5,555 nucleotides of DNA from a bacterium. Its GTDB lineage: Bacteria; Chloroflexota; Dormibacteria; UBA8260; Bog-877. Below the pieces are notes generated by a model. The model worked only from the letters and a program-made list of their open reading frames with translations. It was not told the origin of the DNA and ran no database searches. Both the position numbers and the translations under genes were made by a program. Location of the stretch: the NCBI GenBank assembly GCA_021817025.1, contig JAKAWF010000254.1:1-5555 (forward strand), written 5' to 3'. This document shows, in pieces, positions 5,518-5,555 of this stretch. How positions within the stretch are numbered: the stretch's first letter is position 1; every line of letters starts with the position of its first letter.

Positions 5518-5527
5518 AGTGCGGGAC
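5508..5527 (+). terminator. Hairpin spanning the paaI stop codon
   Basis: GTCCCGC (5508-5514) pairs perfectly over 7 bp with GCGGGAC (5521-5527). The 6-nt loop TGAAGT begins with the TGA stop codon of paaI. There is no T-run, so it could be a U-less terminator or a 3'-end stabilising stem. The remaining bases to the window end show no gene. Confidence 0.45.
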
Positions 5528-5555
5528 CTCACCCCGGATCCCTCCACCCTCGACC

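Noticed and set aside
5491..5547. A 10-bp direct repeat GATCCCTCCA at 5491 and 5538
   Set aside because: Only two short copies are present, with no associated gene or element; likely chance, although the window ends too soon to be sure.

Overview
The window is about 5.5 kb of very GC-rich DNA (strong G/C preference at third codon positions). It reads as a chromosomal segment of an uncultured or soil-type high-GC bacterium, of the Actinomycetota, Chloroflexota or Dormibacterota kind. That placement rests on composition, protein style and apparently leaderless genes, not on a marker gene. I see no tRNA, rRNA, CRISPR array, transposase, integrase or phage gene, and no coherent multi-gene defence or biosynthetic system. 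This looks like a housekeeping and accessory-metabolism region with some interesting gene-expression details.

Layout. (1) 1-426, minus: N-terminal part of a multi-TM protein of cytochrome b561/DUF4405-like appearance, running off the left edge. (2) 590-1828, plus: an MFS drug-efflux-type transporter whose single reading frame is interrupted by two in-frame stops (TGA at 1262, TAG at 1577). Each stop sits where this family usually has tryptophan, so I call it a recently decayed pseudogene. (3) 1829-2036: intergenic, with two hairpin regions and a good promoter. (4) 2037-2378, plus: an orphan 113-residue three-TM protein. (5) 2414-3322, minus: a HhH-GPD DNA glycosylase (AlkA/OGG1 superfamily), convergent with the previous gene. 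(6) 3388-4062, plus: a YwaF/TIGR02206-type membrane protein, divergent from the glycosylase across 65 bp. (7) 4147-4494 and 4491-4979, minus: a two-gene operon in which an SRPBCC (polyketide cyclase/START-like) protein is followed, through an ATGA overlap, by a small four-TM protein. (8) 5056-5517, plus: a PaaI-family hotdog acyl-CoA thioesterase, divergent from the SRPBCC gene.

Expression. Three genes (2037 plus, 3322 minus, 5056 plus) have no Shine-Dalgarno sequence. Instead each has a TANNNT -10 hexamer ending 6-8 nt before the start codon, which suggests leaderless transcription. Two of these also have a plausible -35 at exactly 17 bp. In contrast, the MFS and SRPBCC starts have clear Shine-Dalgarno motifs. 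The -10 of paaI overlaps an opposite-facing -10 for the SRPBCC operon, so this may be a shared bidirectional promoter. The genes do not form one pathway. The glycosylase acts in base-excision repair, PaaI hydrolyses stalled or toxic acyl-CoA esters, and the membrane proteins are of unknown role.
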